Both the position numbers and the translations under genes were made by a program. Shown one piece after another: positions 5,687 to 11,917 of a stretch of 14,213 nt of DNA; positions within the stretch are counted from its first letter, which is position 1; each line of letters begins with the position of its first letter. This DNA is from Neisseriaceae bacterium (GTDB lineage Bacteria > Pseudomonadota > Gammaproteobacteria > Burkholderiales > Neisseriaceae), in contig JASLDB010000159.1 in the NCBI GenBank assembly GCA_030151665.1, forward strand, positions 1 through 14,213. Direction: 5' to 3'. The notes beneath the pieces were generated by a model. That model did not search any database. It saw only the letters and a list, made by a program, of their open reading frames with translations, and was not told where the DNA came from.

Positions 5687-8488
5687 TTAATGCGCTTGCT
5701 CCCAATTCTCACCAATACCCACTTCAGCCAAGAGTGGAACCAGTAATTGGCCCGCTTGACTCATGAGCTTAGGCAATTTGGCTTGAATGGTTGCAAGTTC
5801 TTCTTCGGGAACTTCTAGCACCAATTCGTCATGCACTTGCATAATCAAAGTGGTTTTGAGCTTTTCTTGGTGTAGCCATGTCTGAACGGCAATCATGGCG
5901 CGTTTAATCAAATCAGATGCAGTGCCTTGCATGGGAGCGTTAATGGCGGCACGTTCTGCACCTGCGCGAATATTGGCATTTTTGTTGTGAATATCAGGTA
6001 AATACAAGCGGCGACCAAAAATGGTTTCGACATAACCTTTTTCTTCTGCATCCTCTTTGGCGCGTTGCATATAAGCTGCCACACCTGGGTAACGCGCAAA
6101 ATAACGGTCAATGTAGTTTTTGGCCTCGAAAGGGCTGGTTTCCAAAGCCTGAGCCAAACCATATTCACGCATCCCATAAATCAAACCAAAGTTAATGGTC
6201 TTGGCGTAGCGGCGTTGGTCGCTAGTGACTTCATCTTGTGCAACAGCAAAAATTTCAGCAGCCGTGCGGCGGTGAATGTCATCATCACGGGTAAAGGCAT
6301 CAATCAAATTTTCGTCTTGTGACAAGTGCGCCATGATGCGAAGTTCAATTTGCGAATAGTCAGCAGAGACGACTTTGTAACCAGCTGGTGCAATAAAAGC
6401 TCGGCGAACACGGCGACCATCCTCGGTGCGAATTGGAATGTTTTGCAAATTGGGGTTATTGCTTGCCAATCGACCAGTAATAGCCACTGCTTGGGCATAT
6501 GTTGTGTGTACTCGACCTGTTTTGCTATTAATCAACGTGGGCAGTTTATCCGTGTAAGTGGATTTTAATTTGCTCATGCTGCGTGTTTGCAAAATAATCT
6601 TGGGCAAAGGGTAGTCCAGTGCCAGTTTTTCCAAAACCGACTCATTGGTTGATACACCACCTGAAGGGGTTTTCTTTAAACCTTTGGTCGGAATTTCTAA
6701 CTTGGTAAACAAAATTTCTTGCAATTGCTTGGGTGAGTTTAAGTTAAACGGTTGCCCAGCCAATTGGTAAGCTTGGTCTTCCAATGCCAATAACTCAGTA
6801 CCCAAATGATGGCTTTGTTTGTCTAGTTCAACCTTGTCAATCAATACACCATGGCGTTCCATTTCAAATAGAACTTGTGAAACAGGGAGTTCTAATTCAT
6901 GGTACATCTTCAATTGTTCACTATCCATGCGTGCCATCAATAAATGGTGCAAACGCCATGCCAAATCAGCATCTTGAGACGCGTATTGGGTTGCACTGGC
7001 AATATCAATGTCAGCAAAGCTTAATTGCTTAGCGCCTTTTCCACATAAGCTTTCGTAAGTAATGGTTTCAATGCCCAAGTGGCGTTCTGCCAGTTCATCC
7101 AAACCATGGCCCAAATGGCTTTCGGTAATATAAGACGCTAACATGCTATCGCCAATAATGCCTTGTAAAGCAATACCATGATTTTGCAAAATGTGCTGGT
7201 CGTATTTGATGTTTTGACCGATTTTACCCAGTTTGGGGTTTTCTAAATAAGGTTTTAATGCTGCCAAAGTTGCATCCAATGGCAATTGTTCACCATCTGC
7301 ATCCAAAGTGGCATGGTGCGCCAGTGGTACGTACACAGCATCGCCTGCCGCAAAAGCCAAGCTCAAACCAATAATCTGCGCTTCTTGTACATTTAAACTG
7401 GTGGTTTCTGTATCAAAACCAACTTCTTTGGCGGTATCTAGGCGTTTTAATAAATCGGCTAGGTCAGCCTCGGTGGTGATGCCTTGGTAATGAGTGACAA
7501 CGGTGTGATCAAATTGACTCATGTCCACAGTCGGTAATTCGGGTTTTGGGGCCGAGGTTTGGGTCGCAGGCTCGCTTGCAAATAAATCTGCCTGGGTTTG
7601 TTGCTCAGGTTTGGTGCTGTTATCTGCTAATTTGCTTTTGGCTTCAGCGAGCCATTTTTTAAAGCCCAAATTTTCAAATTTTTCAACCAAAGCAGCAGGG
7701 TCTTCTTGGTGAAAATGCAAACCTTCTAAACCATCAGGCATGTCGGCACTTAAATCGACATCATCTTTAATGGTAATCAATTGGTAAGAGAGTGGTAAGT
7801 GTTCAAGTGCAGCCAGTAAATGCTCACCGACTTTGCCTTTGATTTCACTGGCATGATCCATCACGCCTTGTAGTGAGTCATAGCTTTCTAGCCATTTAAC
7901 CGCTGTTTTGGGACCACATTTATCAACACCGGGAACATTGTCCACTTTGTCTCCGATTAAGGTGAGGTAATCAATAATGCGATTGGGTGGGACACCAAAT
8001 TTCTCAGTCACGCCCGCTACATCCAAGGTTTCACCTTTCATGGTATTCACCAAGGTCACATTGTCTGTGACCAGTTGAGCCATGTCTTTGTCGCCTGTGG
8101 AAATAATGACTTTCATGCCCGCTTTGTCACCTGCTCGGGACAAAGTGCCAATCACATCATCGGCTTCGACATCGCTAACCGACAGCACAGGCCAACCCGT
8201 TAATGCCACCAATTCTTGAATCTGATTGGCTTGGCTACGCAATTCATCTGGCATGGGTGGACGAGTTGCCTTGTAATCAGGGAACATTTGATGGCGAAAG
8301 TTTTTTCCTTTGGCATCAAAAATACAGGCACAATAATCATGCTGATGGTTTAAACGCAAATGGCGTAACATATTCAACACACCATAAAGCGCGCCTGTCG
8401 GTTCTCCCGAAGGGCTGGTTAAAGGTGCCATAGCATGAAAGGCGCGATAAAGATAAGATGTACCATCAACAAGCAATAATGTTTTCAT
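5687..8488 (-). CDS. polA: DNA polymerase I
   Basis: This 933-residue protein (Escherichia coli 928) carries all three domains. The N-terminal 5'-3' exonuclease (about 1-290) begins LLLVDGTSYLYRAFHAM. The 3'-5' exonuclease has intact motifs: FDTET with D359 and E361, NIKYDQ, and YASQD, so proofreading should be active. The polymerase domain has motif A DYSQIE (D710), motif B RRYAKTINFGLIYG, and motif C VHDE (D887, E888). Its role is Okazaki-fragment maturation and repair synthesis. The ATG at 8488 is preferred because the protein then begins like its family; the frame stays open to a TTG at 8533, which would add 15 unfamiliar residues and run through a DUS-like site. The ribosome-binding site is weak. 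The gene is divergent from a LOG-type gene with only 60 bp between starts. Confidence 0.97.
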   Translation of the reverse strand: MKTLLLVDGTSYLYRAFHAMAPLTSPSGEPTGALYGVLNMLRHLRLNHQHDYCACIFDAKGKNFRHQMFPDYKATRPPMPDELRSQANQIQELVALTGWPVLSVSDVEADDVIGTLSRAGDKAGMKVIISTGDKDMAQLVTDNVTLVNTMKGETLDVAGVTEKFGVPPNRIIDYLTLIGDKVDNVPGVDKCGPKTAVKWLESYDSLQGVMDHASEIKGKVGEHLLAALEHLPLSYQLITIKDDVDLSADMPDGLEGLHFHQEDPAALVEKFENLGFKKWLAEAKSKLADNSTKPEQQTQADLFASEPATQTSAPKPELPTVDMSQFDHTVVTHYQGITTEADLADLLKRLDTAKEVGFDTETTSLNVQEAQIIGLSLAFAAGDAVYVPLAHHATLDADGEQLPLDATLAALKPYLENPKLGKIGQNIKYDQHILQNHGIALQGIIGDSMLASYITESHLGHGLDELAERHLGIETITYESLCGKGAKQLSFADIDIASATQYASQDADLAWRLHHLLMARMDSEQLKMYHELELPVSQVLFEMERHGVLIDKVELDKQSHHLGTELLALEDQAYQLAGQPFNLNSPKQLQEILFTKLEIPTKGLKKTPSGGVSTNESVLEKLALDYPLPKIILQTRSMSKLKSTYTDKLPTLINSKTGRVHTTYAQAVAITGRLASNNPNLQNIPIRTEDGRRVRRAFIAPAGYKVVSADYSQIELRIMAHLSQDENLIDAFTRDDDIHRRTAAEIFAVAQDEVTSDQRRYAKTINFGLIYGMREYGLAQALETSPFEAKNYIDRYFARYPGVAAYMQRAKEDAEEKGYVETIFGRRLYLPDIHNKNANIRAGAERAAINAPMQGTASDLIKRAMIAVQTWLHQEKLKTTLIMQVHDELVLEVPEEELATIQAKLPKLMSQAGQLLVPLLAEVGIGENWEQAH

Positions 8489-8510
8489 AAATCCGACAAG
8501 GTGGTTTTTA

Positions 8511-8522
8511 TTCAGGCAGCCT
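8511..8522 (-). other. DNA uptake sequence (DUS), AG-simDUS dialect
   Basis: The minus strand reads AGGCTGCCTGAA, identical to the 12-mer DUS dialect described for Simonsiella and relatives in the Neisseriaceae (recalled, not searched). It lies in the intergenic gap between the divergent polA and LOG-type genes. Its core belongs to an 11-bp dyad CAGGCAGCCTG (8513-8523). It was the only exact copy I found by eye in the window on either strand. Confidence 0.65.
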
Positions 8523-8548
8523 GTCAAAACCAAAAAAGGTGAGTAAAA

Positions 8549-9277
8549 ATGAGTCTAATGGATAAGTTGCCACACCCTATTCTACCTGAACACAGCAAGG
8601 AATCGCTACGCTCGCGTGAGTCTTACCATTTATTGCGCATTGTGTCTGAATTTGTTCAATCGGGCGAAGAGCTAAAAGCCATTCAACCAGCGGTGTCTAT
8701 TTTTGGTAGCGCCAGATTGCATGAAGATCACCCAATGTATGCGCGTTGCGAACAATTGGCACGAATGTTATCTGATAGCGGGTTTAGTGTGATTTCTGGT
8801 GGTGGCCCTGGTTTAATGGAGGCTGCCAACAAAGGTGCTTATGCTGGTTTAAGCCCATCAGTGGGGTTGAATATTGTCTTGCCACACGAAGAGCAGGGTA
8901 ATCGTTACCAAGATTTGAGTGTGCAATTTCAACATTTTTTTCCCAGAAAAGTGATGTTCGTTAAACATGCTGTGGCCTATGTGGTGATGCCTGGTGGCTT
9001 TGGTACCTTGGATGAAATGTTTGAAAGCCTCACGTTGATGCAGACCAATACCATTCGCAAGCGCCCGATTATTTTGTGTGGTCGCTCATTTTGGCAAGGC
9101 TTGTATGATTGGGTTACAGACACGTTGGTCAATGAAAAAGTCATTAGCCCTGATGATATTCATTTAATCAAAATCATTGATGAACCCAGTGATATTGTGA
9201 ACGAAATATTTGAATTTTATGAAAAAAGCAACTTTCAATGGAATAAGGATTCCAACGGTATTGGCCTAGGTTTGTAA
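8549..9277 (+). CDS. LOG/TIGR00730-family nucleotide 5'-monophosphate phosphoribohydrolase
   Basis: This 242-residue Rossmann-fold protein has the family's signature motifs: SIFGSAR (50-56), SGGGPGLMEAANKGA (83-97, phosphate binding), PRK (132-134) and PGGFGTLDE (148-156). R133 and E156 are the expected catalytic pair. Enzymes of this family hydrolyse the N-glycosidic bond of AMP-type nucleotides or cytokinin riboside monophosphates, releasing the base and ribose 5-phosphate. In most bacteria the role is probably nucleotide salvage, and the annotation 'lysine decarboxylase' is a known misnomer. The ATG at 8549 has AGGTGAG (8537-8543) at 5 nt. An AEC transporter gene follows after 13 bp, so the two are almost surely co-transcribed. 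The promoter must lie in the 60-bp gap or inside the 5' end of polA. The exact substrate is not inferable. Confidence 0.9.
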   Translation: MSLMDKLPHPILPEHSKESLRSRESYHLLRIVSEFVQSGEELKAIQPAVSIFGSARLHEDHPMYARCEQLARMLSDSGFSVISGGGPGLMEAANKGAYAGLSPSVGLNIVLPHEEQGNRYQDLSVQFQHFFPRKVMFVKHAVAYVVMPGGFGTLDEMFESLTLMQTNTIRKRPIILCGRSFWQGLYDWVTDTLVNEKVISPDDIHLIKIIDEPSDIVNEIFEFYEKSNFQWNKDSNGIGLGL

Positions 9278-9290
9278 AAGAGGATTGAGT

Positions 9291-10250
9291 ATGTGGGATG
9301 TGATGTGGAATGCGGTGTTGTTTTCCATGAAAGTAACCATGCCAAATGTGTTGCTATTGATGATGGGCATGTGGTTGCGGCACATTAAGCAAGTGGATGA
9401 AAACTTCTGTGATCAAGCTTCCAAATTGGTGTTTAACTGGGCTTTGCCGATTTTGTTATTTTTGAGCATCTTAAAAAGCAATGCCGATTATGCCCAACAA
9501 GCACAATTGGTTTTGGCTGGTGTGGTGGTGACGTTTATTTTGTATTTTGGCTCGGATTGGGTGGCCAAGCATTTTGTGAAAGTCACAGCCAATCGAGGCG
9601 TGTTTGTGCAAGGGGTATTTCGCTCCAATACTGCAATTATTGGTTTGGCATTTTGTGCCAATGCCTATGGTGCTGAAGGCTTGGCAATTGGTGCGCTTTT
9701 TGCGGGTGCCATGACCATTTTGTTCAATGTTTTGGGTGTGATTACCTTGAGCCAATCATTGCAACCTGGTTTACGCATGAAATGGGGTGCAACCATCAAG
9801 CAGATTGCCAAGAATCCATTGATTATTGGGATTGTTGCTGGGCTATTGTATAAAAATACGGTGGGCACTTTACCGGCGATGTTATTGCAAACTGGGCAAT
9901 TTGTGGCAGATTTGTCATTGCCCTTGGCATTAATTTGTGCAGGGGCGACCTTTGATATTAAGTCGATGTTCAAAGTCAGTGATATTTCGCTTTGGGCCAG
10001 TATTGGCCGTTTGGTTGTTGCACCCATTGTGGCCATCTTGGTGGGCAAGGCTTGGGGTTTGCCCAATACTGAGTTTGGTGTGCTTTTTATGATGAGTGCC
10101 TCACCTGTGGCCGCTGCCAGTTATGTTATGGTGCGAAATATGGGTGGCAATGCCACGGCCGCTGCCAATATTTTGGGCATGACCACGTTCTTGGGGATGT
10201 TTGTGGCAGCAATTAGTTTTGCATTACTTTACAGTATTGGTTGGATGTAA
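9291..10250 (+). CDS. AEC-family (auxin efflux carrier-like) transporter
   Basis: This 319-residue inner-membrane protein has about ten hydrophobic segments in two halves, the usual size for bacterial AEC permeases. Recognisable pieces are LVFNWALPILLFLSI near residue 50, the central NPLIIGIVAGLLY, and the C-terminal ASPVAAASYVMVRNMGG followed by NILGMTTFLGM. Characterised bacterial members carry malate, malonate or similar carboxylates; despite the family name, auxin transport should not be assumed. The ATG at 9291 has AGAGGA (9279-9284) at 6 nt; an in-frame TTG two codons earlier touches that site and is rejected. It is the second gene of a two-gene operon with the LOG-type enzyme and ends directly at a terminator. 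Confidence 0.88.
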   Translation: MWDVMWNAVLFSMKVTMPNVLLLMMGMWLRHIKQVDENFCDQASKLVFNWALPILLFLSILKSNADYAQQAQLVLAGVVVTFILYFGSDWVAKHFVKVTANRGVFVQGVFRSNTAIIGLAFCANAYGAEGLAIGALFAGAMTILFNVLGVITLSQSLQPGLRMKWGATIKQIAKNPLIIGIVAGLLYKNTVGTLPAMLLQTGQFVADLSLPLALICAGATFDIKSMFKVSDISLWASIGRLVVAPIVAILVGKAWGLPNTEFGVLFMMSASPVAAASYVMVRNMGGNATAAANILGMTTFLGMFVAAISFALLYSIGWM

Positions 10251-10274
10251 AAAAGCAGCCAGTGGCTGCTTTTT
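10251..10274. terminator. Bidirectional terminator between AEC transporter and engB
   Basis: AAAAGCAGCC (10251-10260) pairs perfectly with GGCTGCTTTT (10264-10273) around a 3-nt AGT loop. Flanking A and T runs allow termination in both directions. It begins immediately after the AEC stop codon and lies 22 bp beyond the engB stop. Confidence 0.9.
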
Positions 10275-10296
10275 GTTGTCTTTTTGCGACGCTTCT

Positions 10297-10950
10297 TTAG
10301 TCTGTCGTGTCATCGTCAGCCAAATCCACCATTGTGTCTTCGTCAATCGAAACCAAACGATTAAACCAGTCATTGACCACCGTCTCGACGCCTTCCATGC
10401 CCTGATTTTTTAAACTTGAGAAGGTTTGCACTGAAATCTCTTGCTTTTCCATAAAGGGTTTTAAGGCTTTTTTGACCAGTGACAAAGATTTAATTTGTTC
10501 ATTCTTAGATAATTTATCTGCTTTTGATAGTAGAATATGGACAGGCAAGCCACGCGCCGCAGAGAACTCCATCATTTGTTGGTCGAGTGCTTTTAAAGGG
10601 TGGCGAATGTCCATGATCAATACCAAGCCAATTAGATTTGGGCGTTTTTGCAGGTATTGACCCAATAGCTCTACCCAGTGCTTGCGAATGGCTTCTGGCA
10701 CTTGTGCATAGCCATAGCCCGGTAAGTCCACCATAAAATGACCATTGGTCAATTCAAAGAAGTTAATGTGTTGCGTTCGACCAGGCGTTTTTGATACATA
10801 GGCCAAACGGGTATGGTTGGTCAATGTATTAATGGCGCTAGATTTACCAGCATTACTGCGACCCACAAAGGCGATTTCTGCTGGTGTAGCAGGTAAATCT
10901 TTTAAATGGTTCACAGTGGTGAAGAATTTGGCGTTTTGAAAAAGAGACAT
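10297..10950 (-). CDS. engB: Ribosome biogenesis GTP-binding protein EngB (YihA/YsxC)
   Basis: This 217-residue GTPase is needed for late assembly of the 50S ribosomal subunit. All G motifs are present: G1 GRSNAGKS (30-37), G2 TPGRTQ (55-60), G3 DLPGYG (75-80), G4 SKAD (142-145), G5 FSSL (177-180). The tail is acidic (DLADDDTTD). The N-terminus MSLFQNAKFFTTVNHLKDLP closely resembles Neisseria EngB, which decides the ATG at 10950 over an in-frame GTG at 10989 that would add 13 residues. Neither start has a good Shine-Dalgarno. The gene is divergent from cytochrome c4 across 156 bp, the arrangement I recall from Neisseria genomes. Confidence 0.95.
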   Translation of the reverse strand: MSLFQNAKFFTTVNHLKDLPATPAEIAFVGRSNAGKSSAINTLTNHTRLAYVSKTPGRTQHINFFELTNGHFMVDLPGYGYAQVPEAIRKHWVELLGQYLQKRPNLIGLVLIMDIRHPLKALDQQMMEFSAARGLPVHILLSKADKLSKNEQIKSLSLVKKALKPFMEKQEISVQTFSSLKNQGMEGVETVVNDWFNRLVSIDEDTMVDLADDDTTD

Positions 10951-10972
10951 TGGGTAGAATAAATGAACAAAG

Positions 10973-11000
10973 TTGGTATAGAATACCACGTTTATAGAAT
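10973..11000 (+). promoter_or_regulatory. Candidate promoter for cytochrome c4
   Basis: TTGGTA (10973-10978) and TAGAAT (10995-11000, 5/6 to consensus) are 16 bp apart. A start near 11007 would place both leader hairpins (11011-11032 and 11054-11089) in a roughly 100-nt 5' UTR. Spacing and -35 are sub-optimal, so confidence is limited. Confidence 0.35.
10974..10988. repeat. Perfect 6+3+6 dyad in the engB/cytochrome c4 gap
   Basis: TGGTATAGAATACCA has perfect 6-bp arms around a 3-nt centre. It overlaps the candidate -35 of the cytochrome gene and would also lie in or near the engB leader. It may be an operator or an RNA hairpin. The regulator is unknown. Confidence 0.35.
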
Positions 11001-11010
11001 TACCGTTAAC

Positions 11011-11032
11011 TTGGGTTCATGTTTGAGCCCAA
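11011..11032 (+). other. First leader hairpin upstream of cytochrome c4
   Basis: TTGGGTTCA pairs with TGAGCCCAA through 9 bp, one of them a G-T wobble, closed by a TGTT tetraloop. No U-tract follows, so it is not a standard terminator. Confidence 0.4.
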
Positions 11033-11053
11033 ATACAGAATAATTAGGGACTA

Positions 11054-11089
11054 GGTGTCAAATCAACTACTTTTCGTTGTTTTGATGCC
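11054..11089 (+). other. Second, long leader hairpin just before the cytochrome c4 ribosome-binding site
   Basis: GGTGTCAAATCAAC (11054-11067) pairs with GTTGTTTTGATGCC (11076-11089): 14 positions with two G-T wobbles and a single T-T mismatch, around an 8-nt loop. It ends 6 nt before the AGGAG at 11096-11100. The position suggests mRNA stabilisation or translational control rather than termination, since no T-run follows the 3' arm. Confidence 0.5.
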
Positions 11090-11106
11090 CCGCTCAGGAG
11101 CGCTTC

Positions 11107-11724
11107 ATGAAACGTTTTACTTTACTCTCTCTTGTTGTGGCTGTTTCTGGCTTGGCCGTTGCAGCGCAACCAAAAGCAGATGTGGCCCGTGGCAAGCAAA
11201 TTGCTGAAACCGTTTGTGCATCTTGCCATGCTGCAGATGGCAATAGTGGTATTCCAACTTACCCACGTTTGGCTGCACAACATGCCGCTTACATGGTGAC
11301 TCAAGCTGAGGCCATTCGAGACAAAAAACGTGTCACAGGCAATGCTGCTTTGATGGCGAATGATCCAAAAGTTGCCACCATGACTAACCAAGATTTGGCT
11401 GACGCAGCGGCTTATTTTGCTAAAGCATTCCCTAAATCTGGTGAAACCGATCCTCGTTTTAACCCAACATTGGGCGCTAAAATTTACCGTGGTGGTATTG
11501 CATCTCGCAATATTCCTGCTTGTATGTCTTGCCATGGCCCTAGTGGTGCAGGTGCACCAGACAAATACCCACGTATTGCTGGTCAACACAGCATGTATCT
11601 TGAAGCAACCATTAAACAATATGCAGATGGCACACGTAAAAATGTCGAAATGGGTGATGTGGCTAAGCGTTTGACTGCAGAAGAAATCAAAGCAGTGTCA
11701 AACTTTATCCAAGGTTTGCATTAA
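11107..11724 (+). CDS. cycA: Diheme cytochrome c4
   Basis: This 205-residue exported electron carrier has a signal peptide at about 1-20 (MKRFTLLSLVVAVSGLAVAA, with cleavage probably after Ala20). Two tandem cytochrome c domains follow, with haem-binding motifs CASCH (37-41) and CMSCH (139-143). Candidate axial methionines are among M83/M92 in the first domain and the Met of NVEMGD in the second. YPRLAAQH and YPRIAGQH after the two haem sites show the internal duplication typical of c4. It would carry electrons from the bc1 complex to a terminal oxidase on the periplasmic face; in Neisseria the equivalent gene is called cycA. The ATG at 11107 has AGGAG (11096-11100) at 6 nt. It lies directly upstream of resB-ccsA, whose products would attach its haems. 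Confidence 0.95.
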   Translation: MKRFTLLSLVVAVSGLAVAAQPKADVARGKQIAETVCASCHAADGNSGIPTYPRLAAQHAAYMVTQAEAIRDKKRVTGNAALMANDPKVATMTNQDLADAAAYFAKAFPKSGETDPRFNPTLGAKIYRGGIASRNIPACMSCHGPSGAGAPDKYPRIAGQHSMYLEATIKQYADGTRKNVEMGDVAKRLTAEEIKAVSNFIQGLH

Positions 11725-11748
11725 TATTATTGGTTAATGAAATTTTAC

Positions 11749-11782
11749 AAACCGCACAGTGGCTTGCTACTGTGCGGTTTTT
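11749..11782 (+). terminator. Terminator of cytochrome c4
   Basis: AAACCGCACAGT (11749-11760) pairs perfectly over 12 bp with ACTGTGCGGTTT (11769-11780) around an 8-nt loop and runs into TTTTT. It separates the abundant carrier from the assembly genes resB-ccsA, which therefore need their own promoter or read-through. Confidence 0.92.
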
Positions 11783-11816
11783 GCTAGATAGTGGTTATTT
11801 TCAGCATGTAATCCAT

Positions 11817-11845
11817 TTGGTAAATGATTGCCGCTCAGCTATACT
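11817..11845 (+). promoter_or_regulatory. Candidate promoter for resB-ccsA
   Basis: TTGGTA (11817-11822) and TATACT (11840-11845, 5/6) are separated by the ideal 17 bp. A start near 11852 gives a leader of about 66 nt. The strong terminator just upstream makes a promoter here likely. Confidence 0.5.
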
Positions 11846-11917
11846 GGGTGCGCTTGTATAAAAATGTAAAAATCCATCAAGTTTTATTTATTTTGTTGGC
11901 GGCAAAATCCTAAACAC

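Noticed and set aside
8489..8533. N-terminal extension of polA from a TTG at 8533
   Set aside because: It would add 15 residues unlike any PolA N-terminus and read through the DUS-like site. The ATG at 8488 gives the standard start.
8549..10250. Plant-hormone production and export operon
   Set aside because: The family names are misleading. Nothing in either protein shows cytokinin or auxin specificity, and no isopentenyl transferase is nearby.
10951..10989. GTG start of engB adding 13 residues
   Set aside because: EngB of this group begins MxLFQNAKFF, which matches the ATG at 10950. The GTG has no ribosome-binding site.
11122..11619. 165-codon open frame antisense to cytochrome c4
   Set aside because: The composition is Cys/His/Thr-rich nonsense mirroring the sense codons, with no ribosome-binding site and no recognisable domain. 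Similar long antisense frames inside argP (3953-4423) and the AEC gene (9665-10066) were dismissed for the same reason.
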